64,000 bases of DNA, taken from the NCBI GenBank assembly GCA_023399095.1, contig JAEWQS010000040.1:7882-71881 (forward strand), given 5' to 3'. The DNA comes from Bacillota bacterium (GTDB taxonomy: Bacteria; Bacillota; Clostridia; Christensenellales; SZUA-584). Positions 15,368-23,273 of the stretch are shown in pieces. The position numbers were made by a program, and so were the translations under genes. Within the stretch, counting starts at the first letter, position 1. Every line of letters starts with the position of its first letter. Under the pieces are notes generated by a model. The model did not search any database and had not been told where the DNA came from. It saw only the letters and a list, made by a program, of their open reading frames with translations.

Positions 15368-16695
15368 ACACTTCGCCTGTCATAGATTTGGCTGACCAGT
15401 TCCATCGTCTCCTCGAACGAAAAGTGTTCGTCCACCTGTTGCTTTAACAAATCGTTTATCGCGTCATTGAGGGCAATGGCTTCATCAATTTTTGCGCTCG
15501 AACCGCTCTTATACGCGCCAATAGATATCAGATCGTAAGCTTCTTTATATGTGGACATGACGCCTTTTAAGTATGCGGTTTTTGCCAATGCGTCTTTATC
15601 CACCACATCAGGCATCAGACGGCTGACGCTTTGCAGCACATCGATGGCTGGATAATGATTGCCGTTAGCCAGCTTACGCGAAAGCACGATATGGCCGTCC
15701 AGTATCCCCCTCACCGTATCGGAGATGGGTTCATCCATATCGTCACCCTCCACCAGCACGGTATAAAGACCTGTGATGGAGCCTTTGCTGCACATGCCCG
15801 CGCGCTCAAGCAGCTTGGGTAATATCGCATATACCGAAGGTGTGAATCCGCGTGACACAGGCGGCTCACCTATCGCCATCCCAATCTCGCGTTGGGCCAT
15901 CGCAAAGCGCGTCAGCGAATCCATCATGAGCATCACATTATAACCCTGATCGCGAAAATACTCCGCAATCGCCGTACCCACCATGGCAGATTTGAGACGC
16001 ACCAGTGCGGGTTGATCCGATGTGGCCACAATGAGTATGGAGCGCTTTAATCCCTCTTCCTGCAGATCCTTTTCGATAAAATCCTTGACCTCGCGGCCTC
16101 TTTCGCCAATCAACACGATCACGTTGATATCCGCCGTTGTGTTTCGGGCGATCATACCGAGCAATGTGCTTTTGCCCACGCCGCTGCCCGCAAAGATGCC
16201 GATTCTTTGCCCCTTGCCGAGCGTCAGCATCGCATCGATGGCTTTGACTCCCAGCGGCAGCTTCTCGGTGATTCTGTTTCGGTCAAGCGGGCTGGGCGGA
16301 TTGTTCATGATCGGATAGTGGCCGGATGCCTTCACAGGCCCCAGACCATCCATCGGGTTCCCCAGACCGTCCAGCACGCGTCCGCAGAACTCCTGACCTA
16401 CCGGCACTTTAAGCGCCCTGTTATCAGACACCACATAGCTGCTGGGGCCGACACCCGAGAGATCGCCGAACGGCATCAGTAGTACCTTTTTTTCCTTAAA
16501 CCCGACAACCTCGGAGAGAATATACTTTGTCTTATCGTCCGTATAAATGCGGCACATATCGCCAAGCTTGGCGGTGAGACCCACCGCCTCCACGGTAAGG
16601 CCATAAATCTGGCTGACCCTGCCGCCATATTCAAAAAAATCACTGTCTTTAAGTGCATTCTTGCAGATCTGTGTCTTGGCAAACATATCACTCAA
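15364..16695 (-). CDS. fliI: flagellum-specific export ATPase FliI
   Basis: A 443-residue ATPase related to the F1 beta subunit. Walker A is GSGVGKST (residues 170-177); the Walker B region is YNVMLMMDSLTRFAMAQREIG near 255, followed by the family signature PPVSRGFTPSVYAILPKLLERAG. It hydrolyses ATP to feed subunits to the export gate (FlhA/FlhB). It overlaps fliH by 8 bp and fliJ by 4 bp, so the three are translated together. Confidence 0.96.
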   Translation of the reverse strand: MSDMFAKTQICKNALKDSDFFEYGGRVSQIYGLTVEAVGLTAKLGDMCRIYTDDKTKYILSEVVGFKEKKVLLMPFGDLSGVGPSSYVVSDNRALKVPVGQEFCGRVLDGLGNPMDGLGPVKASGHYPIMNNPPSPLDRNRITEKLPLGVKAIDAMLTLGKGQRIGIFAGSGVGKSTLLGMIARNTTADINVIVLIGERGREVKDFIEKDLQEEGLKRSILIVATSDQPALVRLKSAMVGTAIAEYFRDQGYNVMLMMDSLTRFAMAQREIGMAIGEPPVSRGFTPSVYAILPKLLERAGMCSKGSITGLYTVLVEGDDMDEPISDTVRGILDGHIVLSRKLANGNHYPAIDVLQSVSRLMPDVVDKDALAKTAYLKGVMSTYKEAYDLISIGAYKSGSSAKIDEAIALNDAINDLLKQQVDEHFSFEETMELVSQIYDRRSV

Positions 16696-17428
16696 CCTGT
16701 TCTTTTAACAGCTGCCTGATTTTGCCCAGCTGCATCGGAATGCCCGCATCCACAATTTCATTGTCGGCCTCGACAATACAGCTTCCCTGCTTTAGATTGC
16801 CGCCACAGATCACCTCAAATTGTTTGCTGCCTGTCTGCCCACGGAGCCACTTATCATCACCCTTGAAATACTTGTCAAAATCGGCGCGGCTAACATAAAG
16901 TGAGAGGTCATCCGCATGTTTGATGCCTTCCACCGCTTTCTTCACAATATCTTTAAACACGTTATCGTCTCTGCTTATGACAACATCTGTGATTTTCTCT
17001 GCCACATCCATAGCAAGCGACAAAACGTCTGACTCCAGCATAATATAGAGATCTTGTCTGTAATCTTCGATCCGAGACAATACGTCTTTGACTTCTTTGT
17101 TCTTTGCCCTGAGCTCGGCATCTGCTTTTTGTCTGCCTTCAGCGATACCCGCTTCATAGCCTTCGCACCGCGCAGTTTCCCGAATCTGCTCCGCTTCAGT
17201 TTGCGCATCACGTAAAATTTGCTGAGCTTTTTCATTGGCTTTCTGAATAAACTCGCACATTTTTTCCCTCAAAGCAGGCGATATTTGCTCTTCTTCCTCC
17301 GCACTCATCACCTTTTCACCGATGCTGTTATCCATCTGAACCGTCTCTTTGGGCGTAATCACGATGCACGACCGGTTAAGATTCATATTATCAATCATTG
17401 TTTTATCAATCTTATACAATGAGCTCAT
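16688..17428 (-). CDS. fliH: flagellar export protein FliH
   Basis: A 246-residue protein with a charged N-terminus, a long helical middle (about 45-120: EEEQISPALREKMCEFIQKANEKAQQILRDAQTEAEQIRETARCEG) and a FliH/V-type ATPase E-subunit-like C-terminal domain. The A/G/E-rich helix (GYEAGIAEGRQKADAEL) is typical. It regulates FliI and docks it to the C-ring. It overlaps fliG by 17 bp. Confidence 0.9.
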   Translation of the reverse strand: MSSLYKIDKTMIDNMNLNRSCIVITPKETVQMDNSIGEKVMSAEEEEQISPALREKMCEFIQKANEKAQQILRDAQTEAEQIRETARCEGYEAGIAEGRQKADAELRAKNKEVKDVLSRIEDYRQDLYIMLESDVLSLAMDVAEKITDVVISRDDNVFKDIVKKAVEGIKHADDLSLYVSRADFDKYFKGDDKWLRGQTGSKQFEVICGGNLKQGSCIVEADNEIVDAGIPMQLGKIRQLLKEQVE

Positions 17429-18419
17429 CCCCCATGCTGCGTGCTATGATGATTTCGCCCGAATCATCCAGCCTTCTTATCACATTGACGATCTTCTGCT
17501 GCGCTTCCTCCACGTCTCTGACCCTGACAGGACCCATGTATTCCATATCTTCCTTGATCATCTCCTGCAAACGTTTGGAGATGTTATCGAATATCACCTT
17601 AGATACCTCGTTGGTGGCACCCTTAAGCGCAATAGCAAGGTCGCGGTTGTCGATCTCTTTGAGAACACGCTGAATCGATTGATTGCCGAGCTTGACGACA
17701 TCCTCGAAAACAAACATGCGTTTTCTGATCTCTTCCACGAGTTCGGCGTCTGTCTCCTCCAGTGCCTCCAGCAAATGCCGCTCTGTACCGCGGTCGACGC
17801 TGTTCAAAATGGTCACGAGACTATCAATACCGCCTGTGATGGTATGATCGCCAAGGCTAAGCGTAGAGAGCTTCTTCTCCAGCACCCTCTCGGTTTCCTT
17901 AATATATTCCGGAGACGTGATACCCATGTTGGCGATACGAGCAATGACGCTGGTCTGTTTTTCCAGCGGCAGCGCGGAAAGAATCTGCGCGGCATGCTTT
18001 GGATCCACATACGACAATATAAGCGCGACCGTCTGCGGATGCTCGTTTTGTATGAAGTTAAAAACCTGCGTTGAGTCGGCTTTGCGTATAAAGTCAAAAG
18101 GCTTCACCCTTAGTGAAGCTGAAAGTTTGCCTATAAGGTCGTTTGTACGATCTTCTCCAAAAGCGCTGTTTAATATTTCTCTCGCATAATCGATACCGCC
18201 TTCGGATATGTATTTACGGGCGATACACATCTGCATGAATTCGTCTATCACCGATTCCTTGATCTCGGGATCAACACGTCTCATGCTTGTGATACCTAGC
18301 GTGAGCTGTTCAACTTCTTCCTCGGTAAGGAACTTAAAGACTTTGGCTGCATGTTCCTTTTTCATTGTGATCATCAGCACAGCAGCCTTTTCTTTTGTCG
18401 AAAGTTTTTCCCGTACCAT
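17412..18419 (-). CDS. fliG: flagellar motor switch protein FliG
   Basis: A 335-residue FliG with its three domains. The N-terminal part binds FliF. The middle domain has the EHPQ motif (NEHPQTVALIL, near residue 128) that contacts FliM. The C-terminal domain contains the charged torque helix (DVVKLGNQSIQRVLKEIDNRDLAIALKGA, about 246-274) facing MotA. It is 12 bp after fliF. Confidence 0.97.
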   Translation of the reverse strand: MVREKLSTKEKAAVLMITMKKEHAAKVFKFLTEEEVEQLTLGITSMRRVDPEIKESVIDEFMQMCIARKYISEGGIDYAREILNSAFGEDRTNDLIGKLSASLRVKPFDFIRKADSTQVFNFIQNEHPQTVALILSYVDPKHAAQILSALPLEKQTSVIARIANMGITSPEYIKETERVLEKKLSTLSLGDHTITGGIDSLVTILNSVDRGTERHLLEALEETDAELVEEIRKRMFVFEDVVKLGNQSIQRVLKEIDNRDLAIALKGATNEVSKVIFDNISKRLQEMIKEDMEYMGPVRVRDVEEAQQKIVNVIRRLDDSGEIIIARSMGDELIV

Positions 18420-18431
18420 ATGAGCTTTCTC

Positions 18432-20018
18432 CTAGTCCTCGTTTAACCAGTTGCGTAAGAGATTCGCAACGGATTCCGGATTTTTGCCGATATAGTCTTC
18501 AAGTATCTGCAGCTTGTTATCCGTTTCCTCAAAGTCTTCGAGCCTGATATCATGTAAAGAAGGAAGCGGTTCATTATCTTCACCCAAAATGATTTCCTCG
18601 TCCGCAAGGTACTCAAATCCCCCTTCGGCTGCCACCGGTTCTTCCTTTTTCCTAAACAGCCGGAAAATCATGAAGATGAATATCAGCACCACCAGCACTG
18701 TGGCAAGAATGATCAAAAGGCGTGTTGTCTCGGCGCTTTGTATGCTGGAAAGCAGCTGAGACTGCGCGTCGAAAGCATCCTGAACCTCTGAGTTGTCCAT
18801 CTCCAGGAACGGAAGCGGTATCACAGTGATGCGGTCTTCAGTTACGCCGATTGCTGTGGCCACCAGCTGCTTGACCTCATCCGAGTAATCGTCCACCTCA
18901 TCGCTGTTCAGTATCACAGAGACAGACAGATCCGCAATCTGCCCCTTGGCTTGATCGATCTGAGTCTTGGTCTGATTGAGCTCATAGTTCGCTTCGCGTG
19001 ACGCCTGGTAATAGGCGGAATTGTCCTTGTTGTCTTCAAGCGTGTCCAAATACTGCGAAGCCGTACCGTTTGCATCGATACCGGCCACCGAGCCGCTCGT
19101 GTCGCTCGCGATCTCCTCAATAAGCTCCGACATGCTGACCACGAGGCCTTCTGTACCGTCCGCCGGCGGTTCAAATTCCACTGATTCGGTCACTTTGGAA
19201 TCGAAATTGAGCTTGACATTCACCTCGGCCTTGACGTTATCCTCTCCGAAAACAGGCGTCAGGAGACTGATGATCTGCTTTTGCATCTTCTGTTGAACAG
19301 AATCTTGCAAGCCGAGCTGAGAATCGACATTGCCGACCACATCGTCCCCGTTGGTGCTGTATACGTTCATCTGTGAGTCAACAATGCGCACATCTTCCGG
19401 CGCAAGACCCGAAATGCTGTTGGAGACAATCTCTGCAATCGCTTCCGCCTCGCTGTCGGACAGCTTCTGACCGTTTTTGAGTGTGAGCATCACCGACGCT
19501 GTGGGTTTTGTCTCATCGTCGGCGAGCACATACGAGCTTTCTTCAGCAAGATCGATATTGACAATGGCGTCGTCCACCTTGTCCATCTTTAAAATGGTCT
19601 GCCTTAAATTCTCTTGTATTTGGAACTGATAGTAGACCTTCTTTTCCATATCCGTCACGCCCAAGCCCGACGCATTCTGGAAAATATCATAATTGTAACC
19701 GCTGCTGGGATACCCTTGCGCCGCCAGCTCCATGCGTACGCTGTCGGCCACGCTTTCTTCGACGAGTATCGTATTGTCACCCTGCGCCTTGGCATCCACG
19801 CCCATATCGGACAAAACCGTCATGACGTTTCCCGCATCGGCGGAATCCATGCCGGAATAAAGCACCGTATAGTTTTTTTGATTCAAAAACACCGACACAA
19901 CGGCGAGTATAATTATAATGATAGCAATAAGTACGAATAGCCGTACCTTCTGCCCTTTTTCCAGTTTCTTGAAAGCTTCAGCTATCTTTGAAGGTATTTT
20001 CGTCAATCCATTTGCCAT
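18432..20018 (-). CDS. fliF: flagellar MS-ring protein FliF
   Basis: A roughly 528-residue MS-ring protein with two membrane helices (about 25-45 and 435-458), a YscJ-like ring-building domain near the N-terminus (NYTVLYSGMDSADAGNVMTVLSDMG), a large extracytoplasmic part and a C-terminal cytoplasmic tail ending in the FliG-binding segment (NLLRNWLNED). The start is put at 20018: AGGA lies 6 bp before this ATG but directly abuts the ATG at 20024. It is first in the 15-gene unit that ends with fliY. Confidence 0.95.
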   Translation of the reverse strand: MANGLTKIPSKIAEAFKKLEKGQKVRLFVLIAIIIIILAVVSVFLNQKNYTVLYSGMDSADAGNVMTVLSDMGVDAKAQGDNTILVEESVADSVRMELAAQGYPSSGYNYDIFQNASGLGVTDMEKKVYYQFQIQENLRQTILKMDKVDDAIVNIDLAEESSYVLADDETKPTASVMLTLKNGQKLSDSEAEAIAEIVSNSISGLAPEDVRIVDSQMNVYSTNGDDVVGNVDSQLGLQDSVQQKMQKQIISLLTPVFGEDNVKAEVNVKLNFDSKVTESVEFEPPADGTEGLVVSMSELIEEIASDTSGSVAGIDANGTASQYLDTLEDNKDNSAYYQASREANYELNQTKTQIDQAKGQIADLSVSVILNSDEVDDYSDEVKQLVATAIGVTEDRITVIPLPFLEMDNSEVQDAFDAQSQLLSSIQSAETTRLLIILATVLVVLIFIFMIFRLFRKKEEPVAAEGGFEYLADEEIILGEDNEPLPSLHDIRLEDFEETDNKLQILEDYIGKNPESVANLLRNWLNED

Positions 20019-20081
20019 ATTCATTCCTAAACCGTTATAAAATATATAAATATATGTGAGTCCGACATATTAATAAACTTT

Positions 20082-20110
20082 TTTATGCTGATGAATCATT
20101 TTTTTGTAAA
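20082..20110 (-). promoter_or_regulatory. sigma-A promoter for the fliF unit
   Basis: Minus-strand TTTACA (20110-20105), a 17-bp spacer and CATAAA (20087-20082). The -35 box overlaps the -35 of the divergent flagellin sigma-28 promoter, so the two cannot easily be occupied at once. Confidence 0.45.
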
Positions 20111-20133
20111 GTCTTGACCAAAAGTGACGATAT
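20107..20133 (+). promoter_or_regulatory. sigma-28 promoter of the flagellin gene
   Basis: TAAA (20107-20110), 15 bp, then GACGATAT (20126-20133), closely matching the sigma-28 consensus TAAA-N15-GCCGATAA/T. It predicts a transcript start near 20140 and a leader of about 100 nt. The sigma factor is encoded at 29184-29954. Confidence 0.85.
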
Positions 20134-20200
20134 AACTGATGTAGCAATCAACGCCGGAACTATAAAGGCGCCTTAGAACCGGGGCTGACGCTGCAAATAA

Positions 20201-20240
20201 GAGCATGGACGCTCAATAAAAAAATTTCATGGAGGAAATA
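20201..20240 (+). promoter_or_regulatory. CsrA-binding sites in the flagellin leader
   Basis: Two GGA elements are placed as in the Bacillus hag leader. One is in the loop of a short hairpin, GAGC-ATGGAC-GCTC (20201-20214). The other is within the ribosome-binding site ATGGAGGAA (20229-20237). CsrA dimers bridging the two would block translation; FliW would relieve this. csrA and fliW lie 2.3 kb away in this window. Confidence 0.75.
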
Positions 20241-20243
20241 AAA

Positions 20244-21383
20244 ATGAGAATTAACAACAATCTTATGGCGATGAACACTCATCGTCAGTATGCTGTCAAC
20301 AACGGCAGCGTGGCCAAAGCAACAGAAAGACTGTCCTCGGGCTTAAAGATCAACCGCGCCGGTGACGACGCTGCCGGTCTTGCGATTTCCGAGAAGATGA
20401 GAGCCCAGATCCGCGGCCTCAACATGGCTTCCAAGAACAGTAATGACGCCATCTCGCTCGTCCAGACTGCTGAAGGCGCGCTCACAGAGACGCATTCCAT
20501 ACTGCAACGTATGAACGAGTTGGCTGTGCAGTCGGCTTCTGACACAAACGAAGACGACGTCGACCGTGACGCCCTGCAGGCAGAATTCACAGCGCTTCGC
20601 AGCGAAATCGACGACATTGCCAACAAGACAACCTTCAACAACAAGAAGTTGCTCAATGGTGACTTCGGTACGGAATATTCCATCGCTGCCGGGGCTGGAA
20701 GCGACGTGCAATTGTATGACAACGGTATTTCTAATATCAATTTTGAGGGCTTCACTTCATCCGATGTGGGCGTTGCACATTCAATTGTTTTAACTGTTGC
20801 TGGCGGTGTCATAACAGGTGCACAACTAGACGGAACAACTGCCGCAGCAATGACTGGGGATGGCGCTGCAGGTGCTGGTTCTTTAGTGCTTGATTTCGGC
20901 AATGCTGGAATGGTCACTCTTTCTTTCTCGTCTGAACATGGTGCTTTTACAACTGCTGATGAACTTAATTTTACTGCAACTCAAGATGCCGCTGAAATTC
21001 AGACTGGTGCCAACGCCGGAGAAACGCTTGATATCTCAATCAAAAGCATGAAGGCTGCAGATCTGGACGCTGGCATGGCAGCGGCTGATATCAGCACCAA
21101 AGCTGGTGCAACTTTAGCTATCACAAGCACACAGAACGCGATCAACGCTGTGTCTACACAGCGCGCGAACCTCGGTGCGATTCAGAACAGACTCGAGCAC
21201 AAGATCAACAACCTCAACACATCGGCCGAGAATCTGCAGGCCGCCGAAAGCCGCATCCGCGACATCGACATGGCTGCAGAAATGACCAACTTCACGACAC
21301 AGAACATTCTGGTCCAGGCCGCTACGGCGATGTTGGCTCAGGCGAACTCTGCTCCGCAGAACGTCCTGTCGCTGCTTAAGTAA
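20244..21383 (+). CDS. hag: flagellin
   Basis: A 379-residue flagellin, the filament subunit. The conserved N-terminal D0/D1 region (MRINNNLMAMNTHRQYAVNNGSV and ERLSSGLKINRAGDDAAGLAISEKMRAQIRGL in pattern) and C-terminal D0/D1 region (RANLGAIQNRLEHKINNL ... MTNFTTQNILVQAATAMLAQANSAPQNVLSLLK in pattern) are intact. Only about 110 residues (150-260) form the variable centre, which is A/G/T-rich. GGAGG lies 8 bp before the ATG used. Codon choice shifts in the variable centre (more T- and A-ending codons, roughly 20740-21000) relative to the C-rich ends. It is a single-gene unit with a sigma-28 promoter and its own terminator. Confidence 0.97.
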   Translation: MRINNNLMAMNTHRQYAVNNGSVAKATERLSSGLKINRAGDDAAGLAISEKMRAQIRGLNMASKNSNDAISLVQTAEGALTETHSILQRMNELAVQSASDTNEDDVDRDALQAEFTALRSEIDDIANKTTFNNKKLLNGDFGTEYSIAAGAGSDVQLYDNGISNINFEGFTSSDVGVAHSIVLTVAGGVITGAQLDGTTAAAMTGDGAAGAGSLVLDFGNAGMVTLSFSSEHGAFTTADELNFTATQDAAEIQTGANAGETLDISIKSMKAADLDAGMAAADISTKAGATLAITSTQNAINAVSTQRANLGAIQNRLEHKINNLNTSAENLQAAESRIRDIDMAAEMTNFTTQNILVQAATAMLAQANSAPQNVLSLLK

Positions 21384-21391
21384 AAATAGTC

Positions 21392-21460
21392 TATTGAACC
21401 TTTTGGTTCAAACCAGGCGCCAAAATTCAGCCGTCGGATTTATCCGGCGGCTGTTCTTTT
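21392..21460 (+). terminator. flagellin terminator
   Basis: A small hairpin (TTGAACC-TTTT-GGTTCAA, about 21392-21409) is followed by a strong 12-bp stem (CAGCCGTCGGAT, 21428-21439, with ATCCGGCGGCTG, 21442-21453, one G-T pair) and TTCTTTT. The second is the terminator; the first may stabilise the mRNA end. Confidence 0.85.
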
Positions 21461-21471
21461 GGCATTTAATG

Positions 21472-21836
21472 CGGGCCGGCATGGAAACCGGCCCCTACGG
21501 TTCGTGACGCATTTGTTCGGGCATTCCGTTGGGGCGGGTCTCCGCCTGTTGCATCGCGGCATGATTGACGCGGGAGGGTATGGAGGCCCTCCCCTACGGT
21601 TTGTGACGTATTTGTTCCGGCATCCTATAGGGGCGGTCTCCGTCTGTGCCCCGAATGGGGTATGCGCGCCCGTCACGTCACGGCATGATTGACGCCGGAG
21701 GGTATGGAAGCCCTCCCCTACGGTTCGTGACGCATTTGTTCCGATATTCCTGTAGGGGCGGGTCTCCGCGCCCGCCCGTCGCATGATGGCAATGTTCCAA
21801 CGCGGGAGGGCGTGGAAGCCCTCCCCTACGGTTCGT
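21472..21836. repeat. REP-type array, downstream block
   Basis: Two palindrome types alternate. Type A (GGGAGGG...GAAGCCCTCCCCTACGG or a GGGCCGG variant) lies at about 21472, 21570, 21692 and 21800. Type B (GGGGCGGGTCTCCGCGCCC and decayed forms) lies at about 21530, 21627 and 21750. Each A-B pair repeats with a period of roughly 100-120 bp, and a shared linker (TTCGTGACGCATTTGTTC) follows several A units. No genes are present. The last A unit contains the stop codon of the transposase relic. Confidence 0.85.
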
Positions 21837-22380
21837 GCGTATATTCGTTACAATGATACTCATCCAAATGCCACTTGACCGGATTTGTATCAATGTATCG
21901 CCATACGTCAAGGTACTCGCGTTCATCACGAATAATACGATCATAAAATGATCGCTGCCACAATTTATCGTATTGTGTCTCATGTATATCGTTATATCGT
22001 TTGGTCGTAAATGATTTAAACTGCCCTATGACGGTTTGCAGTGGAATATTTGTGCTATCACCACGTACATTTAGTCATTGCAGTAATACAATCATGTGAA
22101 CATGGTTGGGCATAATGACGTATTTTGTGACATTTACATTCTCGCAGTTTTCGTCTATATGCTGTATCGACTTGTTTATCTCATGACCAATTTCAGTCAG
22201 AATGATTTGCGGGTTAACAGTGTCATTTAATACATGTGATAAAACCGGCATCCTTCCGAATGTACAGATGGTCACAAAATAAGCGCCGTTTTGCGCATAG
22301 TCATAATCCGGAATCCGCAGACTTTTTCGACATGGCATCTCTTTTTGCATGATTCCACTATATGACTTTTTATTGACCAT
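21826..22380 (-). pseudogene. REP-associated tyrosine transposase (IS200-like), one in-frame stop
   Basis: Reading the minus strand from ATG 22380 gives 184 residues in one frame, broken by a single TGA at codon 102 (22077-22075). Before it are the family N-terminus (RIPDYDYAQNGAYFVTICTFGR) and the HUH metal motif PNHVHMIV. After it are the catalytic-tyrosine region and typical end (WQRSFYDRIIRDEREYLDVW, then RYIDTNPVKWHLDEYH). These enzymes nick and join single-stranded DNA and are associated with REP palindromes; here REP units flank it on both sides. Apart from the TGA, nothing is missing. It could be a very recent pseudogene or a sequencing error. Confidence 0.85.
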
Positions 22381-22394
22381 CGCAATATATTATT

Positions 22395-22530
22395 GACGGG
22401 AGGGCGTGGAAGCCCTTCCCTACGGTTCGCTGAGATTATTTCTTACCTGTAGGGGCGGGTCTCCGCGCCCGCCCGTTGCATCGCGGCAATATTCCTCATT
22501 CGGGCCGGCATGGAAACCGGCCCCTACGGT
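22395..22530. repeat. REP-type array, upstream block
   Basis: The A-B-A alternation continues on the other side of the transposase: A at 22397-22427, B at 22448-22477 and A (GGGCCGG variant) at 22501-22529. Spacing and sequence match the downstream block, so the transposase gene sits between two A units. Confidence 0.85.
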
Positions 22531-22542
22531 TTTTGATGCCAC

Positions 22543-22567
22543 AAAAAAAGCCCCTGTTACAGAGGCT
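22543..22567 (-). terminator. terminator after csrA
   Basis: On the minus strand AGCCTCTG-TAA-CAGGGGCT is followed by TTTTTTT, 18 bp after the csrA stop. It ends the long flagellar unit. Confidence 0.8.
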
Positions 22568-22584
22568 CTCACGTTTAGTTCTAT

Positions 22585-22791
22585 TTATTTTCCAAATGAA
22601 ATGGCCGGAGTTTTGGATGCGACACGATTGAGGTTAATCGTTTCTTCGAGCAGCTCATTGCGGTAAATGCGCATTTCCTTGGGGGCGTTTATGCCGATGC
22701 GGACGCGGTCACCCTCTATGGCCAGAATTTTGATCTCAACATCCTGGTCAAGCGTGATCCCCTCACCCGTTTTTCTCGACAGCACCAGCAT
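22585..22791 (-). CDS. csrA: carbon storage regulator CsrA
   Basis: A 68-residue CsrA: MLVLSRKTGEGITLDQDVEIKILAIEGDRVRIGINAPKEMRIYR in pattern, with the RNA-binding strand residues near positions 4 and 44 conserved. It binds GGA motifs in mRNA leaders. The likely target is the flagellin leader, where two such sites are visible (20201-20240). It overlaps fliW by 29 bp, matching the Bacillus fliW-csrA pairing, in which FliW sequesters CsrA. Confidence 0.96.
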   Translation of the reverse strand: MLVLSRKTGEGITLDQDVEIKILAIEGDRVRIGINAPKEMRIYRNELLEETINLNRVASKTPAISFGK

Positions 22792-23248
22792 CCTCTTGCC
22801 CTCCTTTGTCTGTTCTCTTCATAATGGCTTCATAGATCGGCAAACGAACAGGCATGGTTTTGGCATCGATAATGATCTGCTTGCCTATGCCGCGCACCGC
22901 ATTGATCACGATGGGTGCAGCCAGATTCACCGTCATCTTCTCAATCTTCTCTGGTATCACCACCACGTTCATAACGAGCAAGTCATTCTGGCTTTCAACG
23001 TTGAGCTCTTCGAGCTCATTGTCTCTTATGTCAATGTAATAGTCATCCAGTATCTCAAATGTGAGTATCACCGGCAGCGCAATAAACTTATTCTCTGTAG
23101 ATTGGAGCCAGTATATCGGCTTTGTCTGCCCCACTTCCAGTATGATAAAGTAATGTAACTCTTCAAACCCCGGCAGTCCCTGCGGGAATTCGATGAGCTT
23201 GCTGTCTTTTGTGTCAAAAGTGCCAAAACGGTCTGTATCAATGAGCAC
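22763..23248 (-). CDS. fliW: flagellar assembly factor FliW
   Basis: A 161-residue FliW with the family start FGTFDTKDSKLIEFPQGLPGFEELHYFIIL and a beta-barrel core. FliW binds either flagellin or CsrA: free flagellin releases CsrA, which then stops flagellin translation. The GTG start is 9 bp after AAGGAGG. It follows flgL and overlaps csrA. Confidence 0.94.
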   Translation of the reverse strand: MLIDTDRFGTFDTKDSKLIEFPQGLPGFEELHYFIILEVGQTKPIYWLQSTENKFIALPVILTFEILDDYYIDIRDNELEELNVESQNDLLVMNVVVIPEKIEKMTVNLAAPIVINAVRGIGKQIIIDAKTMPVRLPIYEAIMKRTDKGGQEDAGAVEKNG

Positions 23249-23273
23249 TGCTTAGTCCTCCTTCATTTCACGG

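Noticed and set aside
21472..22530. CRISPR array
   Set aside because: The repeats are palindromes of two kinds with conserved linkers and irregular period. There are no unique spacers of constant size and no cas genes.
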